From the NCBI GenBank assembly GCA_025642065.1, contig JAODUP010000675.1:328589-392588 (forward strand): a DNA stretch of 64,000 bases, written 5' to 3'. Positions 27,174 to 38,771 of this stretch are shown here, one piece after another. Numbering within the stretch: position 1 is the first letter of the stretch; the number at the start of each line of letters is the position of its first letter. This stretch comes from Paralvinella palmiformis. Taxonomy: Eukaryota > Annelida > Polychaeta > Terebellida > Alvinellidae. The notes below the pieces were generated by a model. The model saw only the letters and a program-made list of their open reading frames with translations. It did no database searches and was not told the DNA's origin. Both the position numbers and the translations under genes were made by a program.

Positions 27174-27640
27174 GCATCAACATATCTAAACATCCTTCGA
27201 AACTTACCTCCATAAATCTAAATACAACTATACATACATTAATCTAAAAATAAAATGTTCCATACCTCCACATATTGATAAATGTGTGCGTATACCTAAG
27301 CATGTGTCTGGTCTACTCATCAGCCTGTGGGAACCAGCTAATTCGCTTTTCGTACGCGACAAATATGTCACGCCCACAGGAAAGCGGCTACATGCAGGCT
27401 ACGTACAAAAAGCGGAAGCACGTAAAAACACAACAATTGATATCACAGCTCGCAACAAACAACACGTGTGTGTGGTTCAATGGTGACTTGCTACATACAT
27501 ATCATAAACTATTTTGACACCACAGTTTACATTCAACAGTAATTTTCTGTGGTCCAAAAGAAACCTGTATATAAAGCATTTCGACACCTCAGATGCTGAC
27601 CTCAGCTTTATTCTGGGTTCGAATAACTGAATAAATCCTG
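27174..27640 (-). repeat. Dispersed repeat family R2, copy 1
   Basis: Matches 42045-42425 closely over most of its length, for example AAAGCGGAAGCACGTAAAAA, CGCAACAAACAACACGTG and TTGACACCACAGTTTACATT. This copy has 64 bp not shared with copy 2 near 27290-27360. It is drawn on the minus strand because copy 2 ends, in that sense, with the PLE-type terminus; this copy lacks that terminus. No coding capacity was recognised. Confidence 0.85.
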
Positions 27641-27701
27641 ATGTTATGATGCATTTCTCATGATATTCCCTATTATATGTATCATATAATTGTTAATCAT
27701 C

Positions 27702-27961
<260 letters not shown>

Positions 27962-27969
27962 TTCTATGT

Positions 27970-28385
27970 CAGTATTTCTGTGTCTGTGTTTGTGAGTGTA
28001 CGTGTGTAATAGGAAGCCCGTTTGTTATTGCATTGTTTGGAATTGAATTGTGCCATTTAAAAGAAACTTGACATTGCAATGTAAATGTAAACTAAGGAAT
28101 GTAAATAAATAATAAATACTTAAAATGATCAAATGGGAAACTTCCAGACGAATCCATCTTTTGAATATCGCTAAATAGGACTAAATACTAATATCATTGC
28201 TTGAACAGTTATCGCTAAACTATAAATATAATGACACCCCTTGGTTAGCTCAGAAAAGAAGAATTTATCGGAATACCTTATGGCAAAATGGGAGACTAAG
28301 CTTGGAAACAGCCTCATATTTTAATTTCATTCGCTGAGCTTAAATAATAGAGCGTATCACTAAAGAATAAACCAATAAATGAGTC
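27970..28385. other. Unassigned DNA before the LINE
   Basis: No gene or element was recognised. Confidence 0.4.
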
Positions 28386-28389
28386 TACT

Positions 28390-29925
28390 GAGAATCTACC
28401 CCGACAGTTTATAGAAAGGGCAGTTGCCTTCCATCTAAACAACTGTTTAATCAATAATAACTTTAATGAATCACTACAGTCTGCCTATAAAAGTGGTCAC
28501 AGCACTGAAACAGCCTTGGTTGGGTGAAAAATTATATTATGATATCAAGTGATCGAGGTAAGTCAGTAATATTTGTTCTTCTGGACCTATCTGCTGCATT
28601 TGATAAAGTTGACCATAATGTACTTTTCTCTAGGTTAAAAGGTATATTTGATCAGTCAGGTAAAGTACTTGAATGGTTTCGATCCTATCTGGAACAACGC
28701 TCCCAGAGAGTGTCCGTTCATGGTATTTTATCTGACGTTCAGTTTTTGTTATCTGGTGTATCACAGGGTTCAGTTCTTGGTCCTCTTGTTTTCATAGTGT
28801 ATACCCGTCCTCGTCGGATCATTGCTGAGCGGTATGGGTTAAATACCATTTGTATGCTGATGACACACAGCTGTATATATCACTGGATCCTGACAATGAG
28901 TGAAATATCTCCTCTTGAAGAATTTAGAACATTCTATTGCTGATATTCGGTTATGGATGACTAAAAGTTTCTAAAACTAAATGATATTAAAACAAATGTT
29001 ATACATTTAGCATCACCACATTCTGTTAAGTCACTACAGACACCAGCATTACAGATGGGAGCAGCTTTGATTATCTCTAATGGGCCAGTAAAAAACTTAA
29101 GGGTTATTTTTGACCAATGTATGAACATGTCACATCATTATGTAGAGCAGCCTACTACCATCTTAAGAACATCAACTGTTTAAAAGTATTATTCGCACAG
29201 GAAGCAATTGTAACTGTAGTCCATGTCTTTGTTACATCTCGTATAGACTGTTGTACCCTGTTATATAGCATATCTGATTATAACATTAATCACCTTCAGC
29301 GAATTCATTATAGTGCAGCTCGCATAGTGAATAATACTCTCAAATATGATAATATCACCCCAATTCTTCAAAAACGGCATTAGCTACGTGTTACAAAGCG
29401 TATCCATTTCAAGATTTTATTTATATCTTATAAATCTATTAGTAGTTTGGGGCAAGAATACTTGTGTGAACCTGTGTTCATTACAAAGTCATCCCGAAAA
29501 CTCAGGTTATCCTGTCAGATACTATTGCAGGTGCCTGTGTCTCGGCTCAAGTCATGTGGTGATTGGGCCTTTAGTGTGGCAGCTCCCAATTTGTGGAATA
29601 GGTTGCCGGCAGATATCAGGAATGCGTCGTCTCCTGAAATTTAAAAAATCTATTCTAAAATCACACCTGTTCAAGGTTGCTTTCACAGATAAATAATACT
29701 TATCTTTTAAATCACTTACATGGTTTTAACAGACGTAATATTAAAATTTACTTAGTGTTAAATAAAATTTGCAGAAATATCATCGAAACGTTACCTCTAG
29801 AATCGCTATATTATATATTACAGCAATAGATATATTATTTACTAATTAAAATTTACCTAATATTAAACATTATTTGCAGAAATTTCGTGGAAACGTTACC
29901 TCTAGAGTCACCATAGCCGTCACAT
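28390..29925 (+). pseudogene. CR1/L2-like LINE relic with most of the RT domain
   Basis: Blocks in order: NNNFNESLQSAYKSGHSTET (about 28440-28515), SVIFVLLDLSAAFDKVDHNV (28524-28943 frame), GVSQGSVLGPLVF (normally GVPQGSVLGP), then a +1 shift to HLYADDTQLYISLDPD with intact YADD, a WMTKSFLKLND-like segment, VTSRIDCCTLLYSISDYNIN and HYSAARIVNNTLKYDNITPI (29117-29383), and KSSRKLRLSCQILLQVPVSR with AFSVAAPNLWNRLPADIRNA (29447-29644). The 3' UTR matches that of the copy at 24407-25195 but has no (ATT)n tail and is partly duplicated. The 5' end is truncated, with no endonuclease. It is inactive because of several frame changes. Confidence 0.9.
29731..29925 (+). repeat. Local duplication in the LINE 3' UTR
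   Basis: 29731-29812 and 29846-29920 are imperfect direct copies. Both contain ATTAAAATTTAC, TTTGCAGAAAT and AAACGTTACCTCTAGA. Confidence 0.85.
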
Positions 29926-29929
29926 GTTC

Positions 29930-31000
29930 GTTATTACCGAATTCATATTACTATTTCCGGATATTATTCATTAATTAACATTGGGAATATGTGCCAATCC
30001 TTTTTTGTATATTCAAGAGTACACACACACACACACACGATAAAGATTTATGTATAACTTGCCCGATATAGGTGATTGGGTAAATGTATTTTTCTATCAT
30101 TATTAGTTAATAATGATAATAAAGACATTGTTATTAGAATGATCTGGGGGGGATTCTTAGCCACCAAAGATTTGCCGTACTATAAAACGGTCACTGTCTG
30201 AATAATGAAGGTGAAAGGAGACATGAATCAAACTCCGCGATGCACATGACATCAACTAACATGCTAACAAAGCTGTTATTGTCGTTGATAGAAATTTAAT
30301 CGAACATCATCCATTAATTTTCACCATAAATCGTACTTAAAATGTATATTTCGTAAAAATAGGATGCTGAAAAAATTAAGAGATAATATTTTATTCGGTT
30401 GTTACCCATAAATTGATCGATCCGATTAAGATGCAATAAATCTGAGAATGGTTAAAAATAAATTGTCCACTTTGACAGTAGGTCAGCGACCGCTATGAAC
30501 ACTTCAGAAACGATATATAATAAACAACCTTCACCTACGCCAAAGTGATTTAATGACTAATTATTGTTTTGTTTTCACATGAAAATTAAATCTTAACTAT
30601 ATAAGCGAAGTGTACCTGTTATGATATTGATAATAATACACATATCGGTTTCTGACTAAAAGACCCATTAAAACAATTTCGCAGATTAGTTAATATTGTG
30701 TATAATAACTCTGTTTGAATCATCTACATAAACTAATTATTTTAAAGATATAGAAATAAATGCACTGACTCATAATCTTATCAGGATGATATTTAAGTAC
30801 TTGTATGACTAAAAGTTATAATTCACCTATAATTCACGAATAAGTACTCGATCCGATTGTCAGTAATTCATACCGTTGATAAATACTAAAATGAAGACTA
30901 AATATTGGCAAACAATAACAAATTCCTCTTATTTAGGTATTTTGAATTTAAGAATTAATAATATTTAGCAGTGCGTGATTACTAAAATAAACTTGTCGTA
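29930..31000. other. Unassigned AT-rich DNA
   Basis: Only a short (CA)n run at about 30021-30038. No gene was recognised. Confidence 0.45.
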
Positions 31001-31138
31001 AATGTAGTAGTAGTAATAGTAGTAGTAGTAATAGTAGTAGTAGTAGTAGTGGTGGTAGTAGTAGAAGTAATAGTAGTAGTATAGTAGTAGTAATAGTAGT
31101 AGTAGTAGTAACAGTAGTAGTAGTAGTAGTAGAAGTAA

Positions 31139-31170
<32 letters not shown>

Positions 31171-31275
31171 ATAGTAGTAGTAGTAGAAGTAGAAGTAATA
31201 GAAGTAGTAACAGAAGTAGTAATTTTGGTTGTAGTAGTAATAATAGAAGTAATAGTGGAAGTAGCAGTATTGTTG
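31001..31275. repeat. Imperfect (AGT)n trinucleotide array
   Basis: About 270 bp of AGT with AAT, AGA and AGC variants. Read on the minus strand it gives a meaningless polyleucine frame. Confidence 0.95.
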
Positions 31276-31616
31276 TTCTTGTTGTTATTATAATTTTTGC
31301 AAGAAGTAAAAGTAATATTAGGTGTATTTTTATATAATCACGAGAGTAATCGGATATTCTTGATATGGAATTGATTAAAAGAGTGTAGGCCTCTTGTTCA
31401 TGACATAAATAAATACATACATCAAAGTAATTGACTAAAGGCTTCCGATTATTGTATACAGCAGGCACACCGTTAGCTATAAAAAACAGAATGGCTTTAC
31501 CCTGTCGTCAATCACAAGACCGTAAAATCAAAAGAAGATAAGTGATCAGGCTGAAGATATGGGAGGGATATGTCTGAGAGAGGAAAAGGAAAGAGATTGA
31601 TATACAGACGCAGATA

Positions 31617-31626
31617 TATATATACG

Positions 31627-31668
<42 letters not shown>

Positions 31669-31720
31669 GAGAGAGAGAGAGATTGAGAGAGAGATTGAGA
31701 GAGAGATTGAGAGAGAGAAA
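31617..31720. repeat. Compound (TA)n then (GA)n/GATTGAGAGA array
   Basis: TA to about 31664, the junction TATATAGTGAGAGAGA, then GA with a repeated GATTGAGAGA unit. The same junction occurs inverted at about 59900-59925. Confidence 0.95.
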
Positions 31721-31724
31721 GTTC

Positions 31725-33720
31725 AAGTATATACATCAAGCATTAATTCAGTTACTCGCTTTACATCATGATAGCAACAATGTTACGTTTTACTTCTAAT
31801 CCTGTTGGGTCACATCAGATTTTACACTTACGTCACTAAGAAAAATGGAAACTTTATATCAAAATCAACCAATTTATTGCACGTACATATTACTTAAATT
31901 TAGAAAAAGTGCAATATCCTAATAAATGTACAAAATAGGGTATACCATCAGCTTTATTACCTATGATATGTCTCTTTCTTATATTAAGTTGACTCAGTTA
32001 CATTGCACATTTACCATTAGCCTAGATAACTATGACATTATTCTCAACCCATGCGTGTTTTCATCTAATAACCCACATTCCAATCCAAGGTTTAGTATGA
32101 TGCATTTGCAACCAATACGGCAGCCAGTCACATTTAAATCGTTTAAATACGGTTCATACTGGAACATGTTATCAAATTCGATTATGTTAAACGAAAATAT
32201 ACGATATGCTAATAAAGAAGAGTCAACAGAATTGTAACTGTCACAACAAATCAAAATCAGTTACTTCCGAATGGTTACAGAGTTAATTTCTCTACTCGTG
32301 TCACTAGATCAAGTGCTAATCATTTTGCCTGACTGTAAAGATCGGGACATACTGGGATGGGGAACTCGTCAATTACGGTTTGCATTATTTATTCCAAATC
32401 TTTCTAAGCTAAGCGGTTTAAAACCCAGTATTTCAGCAATAGATAGTTTATTCTCGGCTTTAACCCACTTGATCTAATATTACAATTGAAAAACATTTCG
32501 ATGTAAATAATATTTCTGATATTGAGCGTATATTGTTCAGTAAGCTAGATTATCATACATGTGGTTTAACTCGATGAGAAGGCTACTTACTAGATATTTC
32601 GATCACCATTATATAAGGAACTTCATTTATATGTGGTAAATGTCTCAGTAATACCAAACATAAATCCTTCGGCGATCCCTTGGCTGTACCGTTCATCGCC
32701 TAATATAATCCCTCGTTTTCCAATATATGATACCCGAAGTTCCGAAGTACTGCAATAAGCTTTCATCTGCTAAAAATGTCCAGGAAAATAGAAAGCATAT
32801 GGACCTAAATGTATCTGCTGTTAATTAAGTAGAGCTATAGAAACTGATGGTCACTGAATCTCCATATTTTATCCTCCATAATTCCATTCGACAGGTTAGC
32901 AGTATCCTCATTAGTCAAATAAAAGTCATAAAGAAAATTGTACATTATGAGTCTCCAAATAATACCAACAGCGTATAGAATAATACATTAATCTGGATTG
33001 AAATAGGTCAAGGTCAGTGACAAAAGATATGTTTCAGTCGATTTTAGATGTACCAAAGGGTAACGATTTAAAAAATGAAATATTTCCAAATCCCAGCTCA
33101 CAAGCTGCGAACTATTAAACTTGCCTAAGTGTTTAGTTGTTTTTTTTTTAAACTCACCCTTTAAATTAGCTTTATTCAACCTTTCTAAATTACTCGCATC
33201 GTGTATTATTGTACTGTTTGACCACGTTCATGTTTTTGTTTTAAATCTCATGTTCAACATGCAATGGCTTAGATCAACCAATGGTGATTAAGTAGCAATA
33301 TTAAATATTAATAATGGTAGTAGTATTCACAAAAAATAACTATATTCAAATTATTCGTGCCAGGCACAAACTGAATAGCATTGATTTGATAGTAGATCGT
33401 ATACAACAATTTTATTTTTAATTGTGATTATTATTGTGATGGTGATGATTATTATTATTACCAACAAATGTACCTAGGTGAATTTGTTTATCATATTATT
33501 GCCTTAATTACATCGTTTTTTATCAGAAACATAGTACCTGAAAATGTAGTTCATTCTGCGTTTAGTAAATATTTTCTTAAAGAGCTAGAGTGTATGGTAA
33601 ATTAGTATAGTATCCACAATTGATACAAATATGACTACTAGTATTACTACTAAATATATTATACTAGATGTATTTTCGAATTATTATTATTCAGTGTATT
33701 ATGTGCTCCATATTGGCGCA
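31725..33720. other. Unassigned DNA with two moderately long frames
   Basis: Frames at 31926-32237 (103 codons) and 32271-32477 (68 codons, plus) have no recognisable domain, signal peptide or membrane span. They could be parts of one decayed element, but I cannot support that. Confidence 0.35.
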
Positions 33721-33734
33721 ATATAAGTTTTGTA

Positions 33735-33752
33735 ATTATTATTATTATTATA

Positions 33753-33784
<32 letters not shown>

Positions 33785-34000
33785 AGACGAACGGACAGAC
33801 GAACCGACGGACCAATAGAATAACGGTTGATCGACCAATAGAGGGATAGTTGGATGGATGGATGTTTGGATGGATTGATGGATGTTTGAATGGATCGATG
33901 AATCGATCGATCAATGGATGGATGGACGGACGGACGGACGGACGGACGGTAATGTCGACGGGCGGATGGACATCGACGGGTAGATGGATGGATAGAAAAT
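33735..34000. repeat. (ATT)n followed by GGAT/GGAC/GATC tetranucleotide tract
   Basis: ATT at 33735-33783, then about 215 bp of shifting tetranucleotides including a pure GGAC run near 33920-33950. Confidence 0.9.
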
Positions 34001-36915
34001 CGGGAAAATATTAAAGAACAATAAGTTAAACTTATTTCTATCTGTATTAACTCTTCGTGGTGGTTATTTTTCGCATAAATATATGTATGTTTATGTACTT
34101 AGTTAAATTATATTGCTAGCTAAATAATAAAATCAATGTGTTTATTAGTTAATGGAGTCTTGTACACTGGCTGGCATTTAATGTGTGAGAGGTAGTAGAT
34201 CTTCAAAACGATCACTCTATTAGTCATCTAAGAATGTCTTAGCCCGAGACTAATGCACGGTGTGCATGTTGTATAATATGCAATGTTTTCTAATTATAGG
34301 GGTCACTATTTAGCTACATCATATGCCACAAAGTGAGAGTAACCAGAAGACAATGAAATTAAAAAGATATATTTTCTAGATATTATTTGATTAGTAAAGT
34401 GGTTATATAATGAATAATGTATTTATGTATTACGTAGGGAACTCAGCTAGCACATGTCCATATTGGCTGGAAGCTACAGTCAGCCTGCCTCAAAGGTAAT
34501 CATCATAGTGTACCATATACATTTCACAACATGTCTTTATCATGAACATAATCGTTATTTTATTAAAATTAGCCAAGATATATTAATAAAACATCGTAAT
34601 AGTTATAAATCGCGTAATTTATTTTGTTAATCCAAGAATACACTGAACGTATCAAACAAATTGCAAATACAATATTTGTTTAACTTAAAATATCCATTTC
34701 GAACCTATCACTTGGCATCAAACCTTCAAGATAATAACTTGAACTGTAAAATTGTACTTCTGTGCAAACATTTTGTGTTGTACATTACCCAGCTAATACA
34801 TTGCATACATAATTCATTGATTTGGCTAGATGGTTGTCCAACATTTCAATGGGCATATTCTTAATGGTCGAAGAATGCATTATGAACATGATAATGTTAC
34901 AGGTTCTCGAAACTTCAACACCAAGGAAAACATTGCTCTTCAAAACATATTGAATTCTGATTATTTGAATTGACCAATTTCTAACAGTTTGCGACCCAAA
35001 GATCCCTCCCTATATGTTCTATGTAATAAAACCATTTAAGTATACCTGGCATGGAAGATTTTCCCAATTCAAGATTTCAATCTACCAAACTAGAATAGAA
35101 GGAACCTTTTTCTTGAGTACCACTGATACATGAAAGTTTCAGGTAGTGCTGCATTATCTATGAACTTAAAAATAGTTATATAAGGTATACATGTAAATAA
35201 TTATCCACCTTTCTTCTCTACAAGACATAAGGGGTTCTTTTAATTTTATTTAAGCAACTTGTTCTTTAACCGGTGCATAGGATCTCGTTTTCTCCGTAAT
35301 TAGACTGTCAATTATTTTGACATTAGCATGTAAATTGTCTTTAATAGTCCATGTATAAACGAAAGACAACTCTCCCACTTCCCATTTCCACATATATTAT
35401 TCGTTGTGAAACAAATTTACCTTAGTCCATGCTATTCCATATACCTCGCAGTATATTACAATGAACTAATCATTTAGTGGAGCAATATTCATTTACTGGA
35501 GTCTAGACTACAAGAATTTTCCTTTTTTTCCCTTAAAAAATTTTTGTTTATTTCTTTTTTAAATTTTTTTTGTTTTTTTGATTTTTTTTTGCTTCTTGAT
35601 ACGCTCGATGATATTATTATCCGACAAATCATTGATGTAGATCTTTACTACGTCAAACCTTCGATTACACGGAACTATGTTCGTGCTTTACATCACTCAA
35701 ACTTTTAATATAAGATGGTACAAATACATTCTATCCTTAAAAAAAGCTGATGTTTTATAAATAGGATAATTTAAAGAAGTGGATTTAGTACCGTTAAAAT
35801 TGAAAAACAAATTATATCTCACCATATCTTATTAAAGTATATATAATTGAATGGCATAGCTAAGATATAGTGGTCATGTTCCACGCAAATATGCAAGATC
35901 TATTATATCTTATTTACGTTCCATCAAGTTCTTAGTTAATTTAATTTAATCTTTTCCTTGAAATATAAACACTTCTTCTCCTCCAACAGTAGTGAATTCA
36001 TTGTTCTACAGAAATCCGTATATATGTCAAACAATATAGAGCATTTCGATTAATAATAGTTCAAAAACCTTTGTCATAGACTTTCCCATGTTAATAACGA
36101 ACCGCACAGTCCTTGGTCCTACTGAGACTTGGATCACATACAGGAGGATAACCTACTATGATGGATCTCAATTCTCTTCAGATGACCAGATTGAATGGGT
36201 GGTCTCATCAACATGCCGAGTTAATCCGTTTGAATCCAATATACTGCAAAACCTACGTACTTCAACATCAGACGTATTATCTACACGTAAAAACTTAAAT
36301 CACTATTTATCATAATACCGTATGTTATAGTGGCTATGTTATCTAAGCATTTAGACCATATATCAACGAATTATGAGTTTCTAAAGCTATTTTGTTTAGA
36401 AGGAAGGGAGACGATATATTATAGAAACTTTAACATTAACATTGCCTATATTTATTTATGATATATGTTTTTTCCTTAAAGGAATATTGATTTAATACTC
36501 AAAAACCCCAAACAGGAAAAACCAAACCCATTTTTATTGGGAATTGATCAAAATCACAACCCAAACCAACCCCTTTTAGGGGAACCGATAATATCTTCCC
36601 CCAACACCCCTTTGTGTTATAACAGAGTCGGCGACAGATATGGCTTTCTTGCTCAAGTATTGAGTATTCAGACAACATACTTGTAAATTAACCTCAACCA
36701 TCTGATCATCATGTAAGGAGTCTATAACATACGGTTAGGAACATTAATATTCCTTGGTAAATCCGTACCTTGTCTACGACTAAGGCACAAAATAACTAAG
36801 TTGTTTGCTGGCCTATTGCCAGTTAAAGAAATAAGATTGCTGATGCATACACCAAGTTTATTGTGATACGCACTTACCTTGTGGCTGGCATCAGTTAATC
36901 TGACAAATTTAATAT
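34001..36915. other. Unassigned AT-rich DNA
   Basis: Contains T-rich homopolymer runs at about 35515-35600 and a homopolymer-biased patch at 36480-36610. A 75-codon plus frame at 36088-36315 has no family match. Confidence 0.4.
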
Positions 36916-36917
36916 GT

Positions 36918-37133
36918 CTAGTTAACTTTTCTGTTCCTTATCCGTTTTCTATGACTCGTACGCCTAGGCATTGACATCGTGGCTTTCTCATCACACTTAG
37001 ATGTCGACTGTTTTCCACACCCTGAGACCGCACAGGTATTACCAGCAGTCACTTCTAGCTTGTCGCAAAAACTTTCAAACATCTTACAGATGCATACTAA
37101 TGTAACACAAGATAAATAAAGTACAAACTTCAT
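36918..37133 (-). CDS. Candidate small secreted Cys-rich peptide
   Basis: The 71-codon frame starts with a signal-peptide-like segment (MKFVLYLSCVTLVCICKMF), continues with further cysteines (seven in all, at about 9, 14, 16, 23, 34, 39 and 47) and ends in a basic stretch with RR and RKR pairs. The start codon has a purine at -3, and an ATTAAA lies shortly after the stop. No family is recognised and no exon structure is evident. It may be a short secreted peptide or, at least as likely, a chance frame. Confidence 0.22.
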   Translation of the reverse strand: MKFVLYLSCVTLVCICKMFESFCDKLEVTAGNTCAVSGCGKQSTSKCDEKATMSMPRRTSHRKRIRNRKVN

Positions 37134-37139
37134 ATCTAG

Positions 37140-38280
37140 CTGCAGATTAATCCTGTATGAACATTCATTTAATGGTTATGGATATCTGTGAAGACAGACC
37201 TAACACATAAACTGAATAAACCAATTTTCTTATCAGACAAAATGTCATAAAACAGAGCTAAGCATAATTAATTGATAAAGAAGGTTTTCCGTCCTTGGCT
37301 ACAGATAACTAATTGGTTTTGCGTGAATATATTTAATGATTAATTAGGGTTATATGTTATTCATCACTTTAAATAATCATCACCAAACACAACATAAGCA
37401 ATATTTCAATAAATAAATTTATTAATAAAAGTAATATGTTTTAACCGATGTGATAAAAGGAAAAAAAATAATTGGATATATCTTATGGTCACTAACTGAG
37501 TTAACAGTAACCATCAATGCAGGCATTATTATATTATTATATAAGGCGTTAATGATGTTCACCACTAAGGCTTTACATAGAAGATATTTCCGCAACTAAT
37601 CTATGGTAAGAAAATGTACTCTATAAAATGAAATCATAGAATAAGTGAACATTTAGTGTATTACATAATACATACACAGATAGTCCAGTAATAACTTAAA
37701 TTATAGCATATTTAGGAAATGTTGATGCTAAAAGTCTAACATAAACAGCACCATGAAAACAAATAAAAATAAATAAACTTTAATTCAAGTATAATTCATA
37801 TTAATTACAAAATTAATGTTACTAATCTATATTTAGATGGTTGCTTCATTAACGTGAGGCAGCATAACAATATGGGAACTAGACTATGTGTTACCTATAT
37901 CTGATATATGTAATATTATCAGAACTCATATTGTTACTAAGGTAATTCTCATCAACTGTACTCTCTCAGGCGATGTTCGTCTTAGTTGGTCACATAGTAA
38001 TTTATCTCTACTAATACGCATATTCAAATGAATATTTCCATTTAAAAATGCACAAAATAAAAGACGAATTTGGTGGAATAATCCTATAATCCCTAGATCG
38101 CTTCATACTAAACTACCTAATTTACGGGATCTTAATAGTAATGTTTTAGCAATTTAACAGCATTTTGCCATTTAGACTAACGACAAAGCTGTACACACCA
38201 TTAAACATATTATTGTAATACAGAGTTAGCAATTCAAATAAAGAATTTTAATGGAAAATACTATAAAACACAATTAAGCT
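37140..38280. other. Unassigned AT-rich DNA
   Basis: No gene, RNA or element was recognised. Confidence 0.4.
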
Positions 38281-38284
38281 ATTA

Positions 38285-38399
38285 GTAATATTAGCAGTAG
38301 AAGTTATATAAGTAGACATAATAACAGTAGTAGCAACTGTAGCAGTATTATTATTATTCTTATTAGAAGAAGTATTAGTAGTAGTATTATTATTATTAT

Positions 38400-38434
<35 letters not shown>

Positions 38435-38605
38435 ATAGTAAAAGTAGTAACAATAGTAACAGTAGTAACAGTAGTAATAGTAATAGTAATAGTAGTAATA
38501 GTAGTAATAGTAATAGTAGTAATATAATTAATAGTAGTAGCAGTAGTAGTAGTAGTAGGAGCAGTAGTAGTATTTGTAGTAGTAGCAGCAGCAGCAATAG
38601 CTTTG
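38285..38605. repeat. Imperfect (AGT)n trinucleotide array
   Basis: About 310 bp of AGT mixed with AAT, AAC and AGC triplets. The polyleucine and polythreonine frames here are artefacts of the repeat. Confidence 0.95.
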
Positions 38606-38671
38606 TTAATGTTGTTGTAAGTTTGTTGTTGATATTGATTAGTAGAAAATGAAATGACTAAATTGCAAAAC

Positions 38672-38734
<63 letters not shown>

Positions 38735-38771
38735 ATGTGTGTGTATGTGTGTGTGTGTGTGTGTATGTGTG
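38672..38771. repeat. Compound (TA)n(GT)n microsatellite at a PLE terminus
   Basis: TA to about 38713, then GT with TATG variants, passing directly into TTTTAGCTGTGTATAATAAG at 38772. Confidence 0.95.

Noticed and set aside
27608..27620. GGTTCGAATAAC as a polymerase III B box in repeat R2
   Set aside because: The other R2 copy reads GGTACGAATAAC and no A box lies at a suitable distance.
30965..31468. 167-codon leucine/tyrosine-rich frame
   Set aside because: Produced by the (AGT)n array read on the minus strand; the non-repeat ends show no domain.
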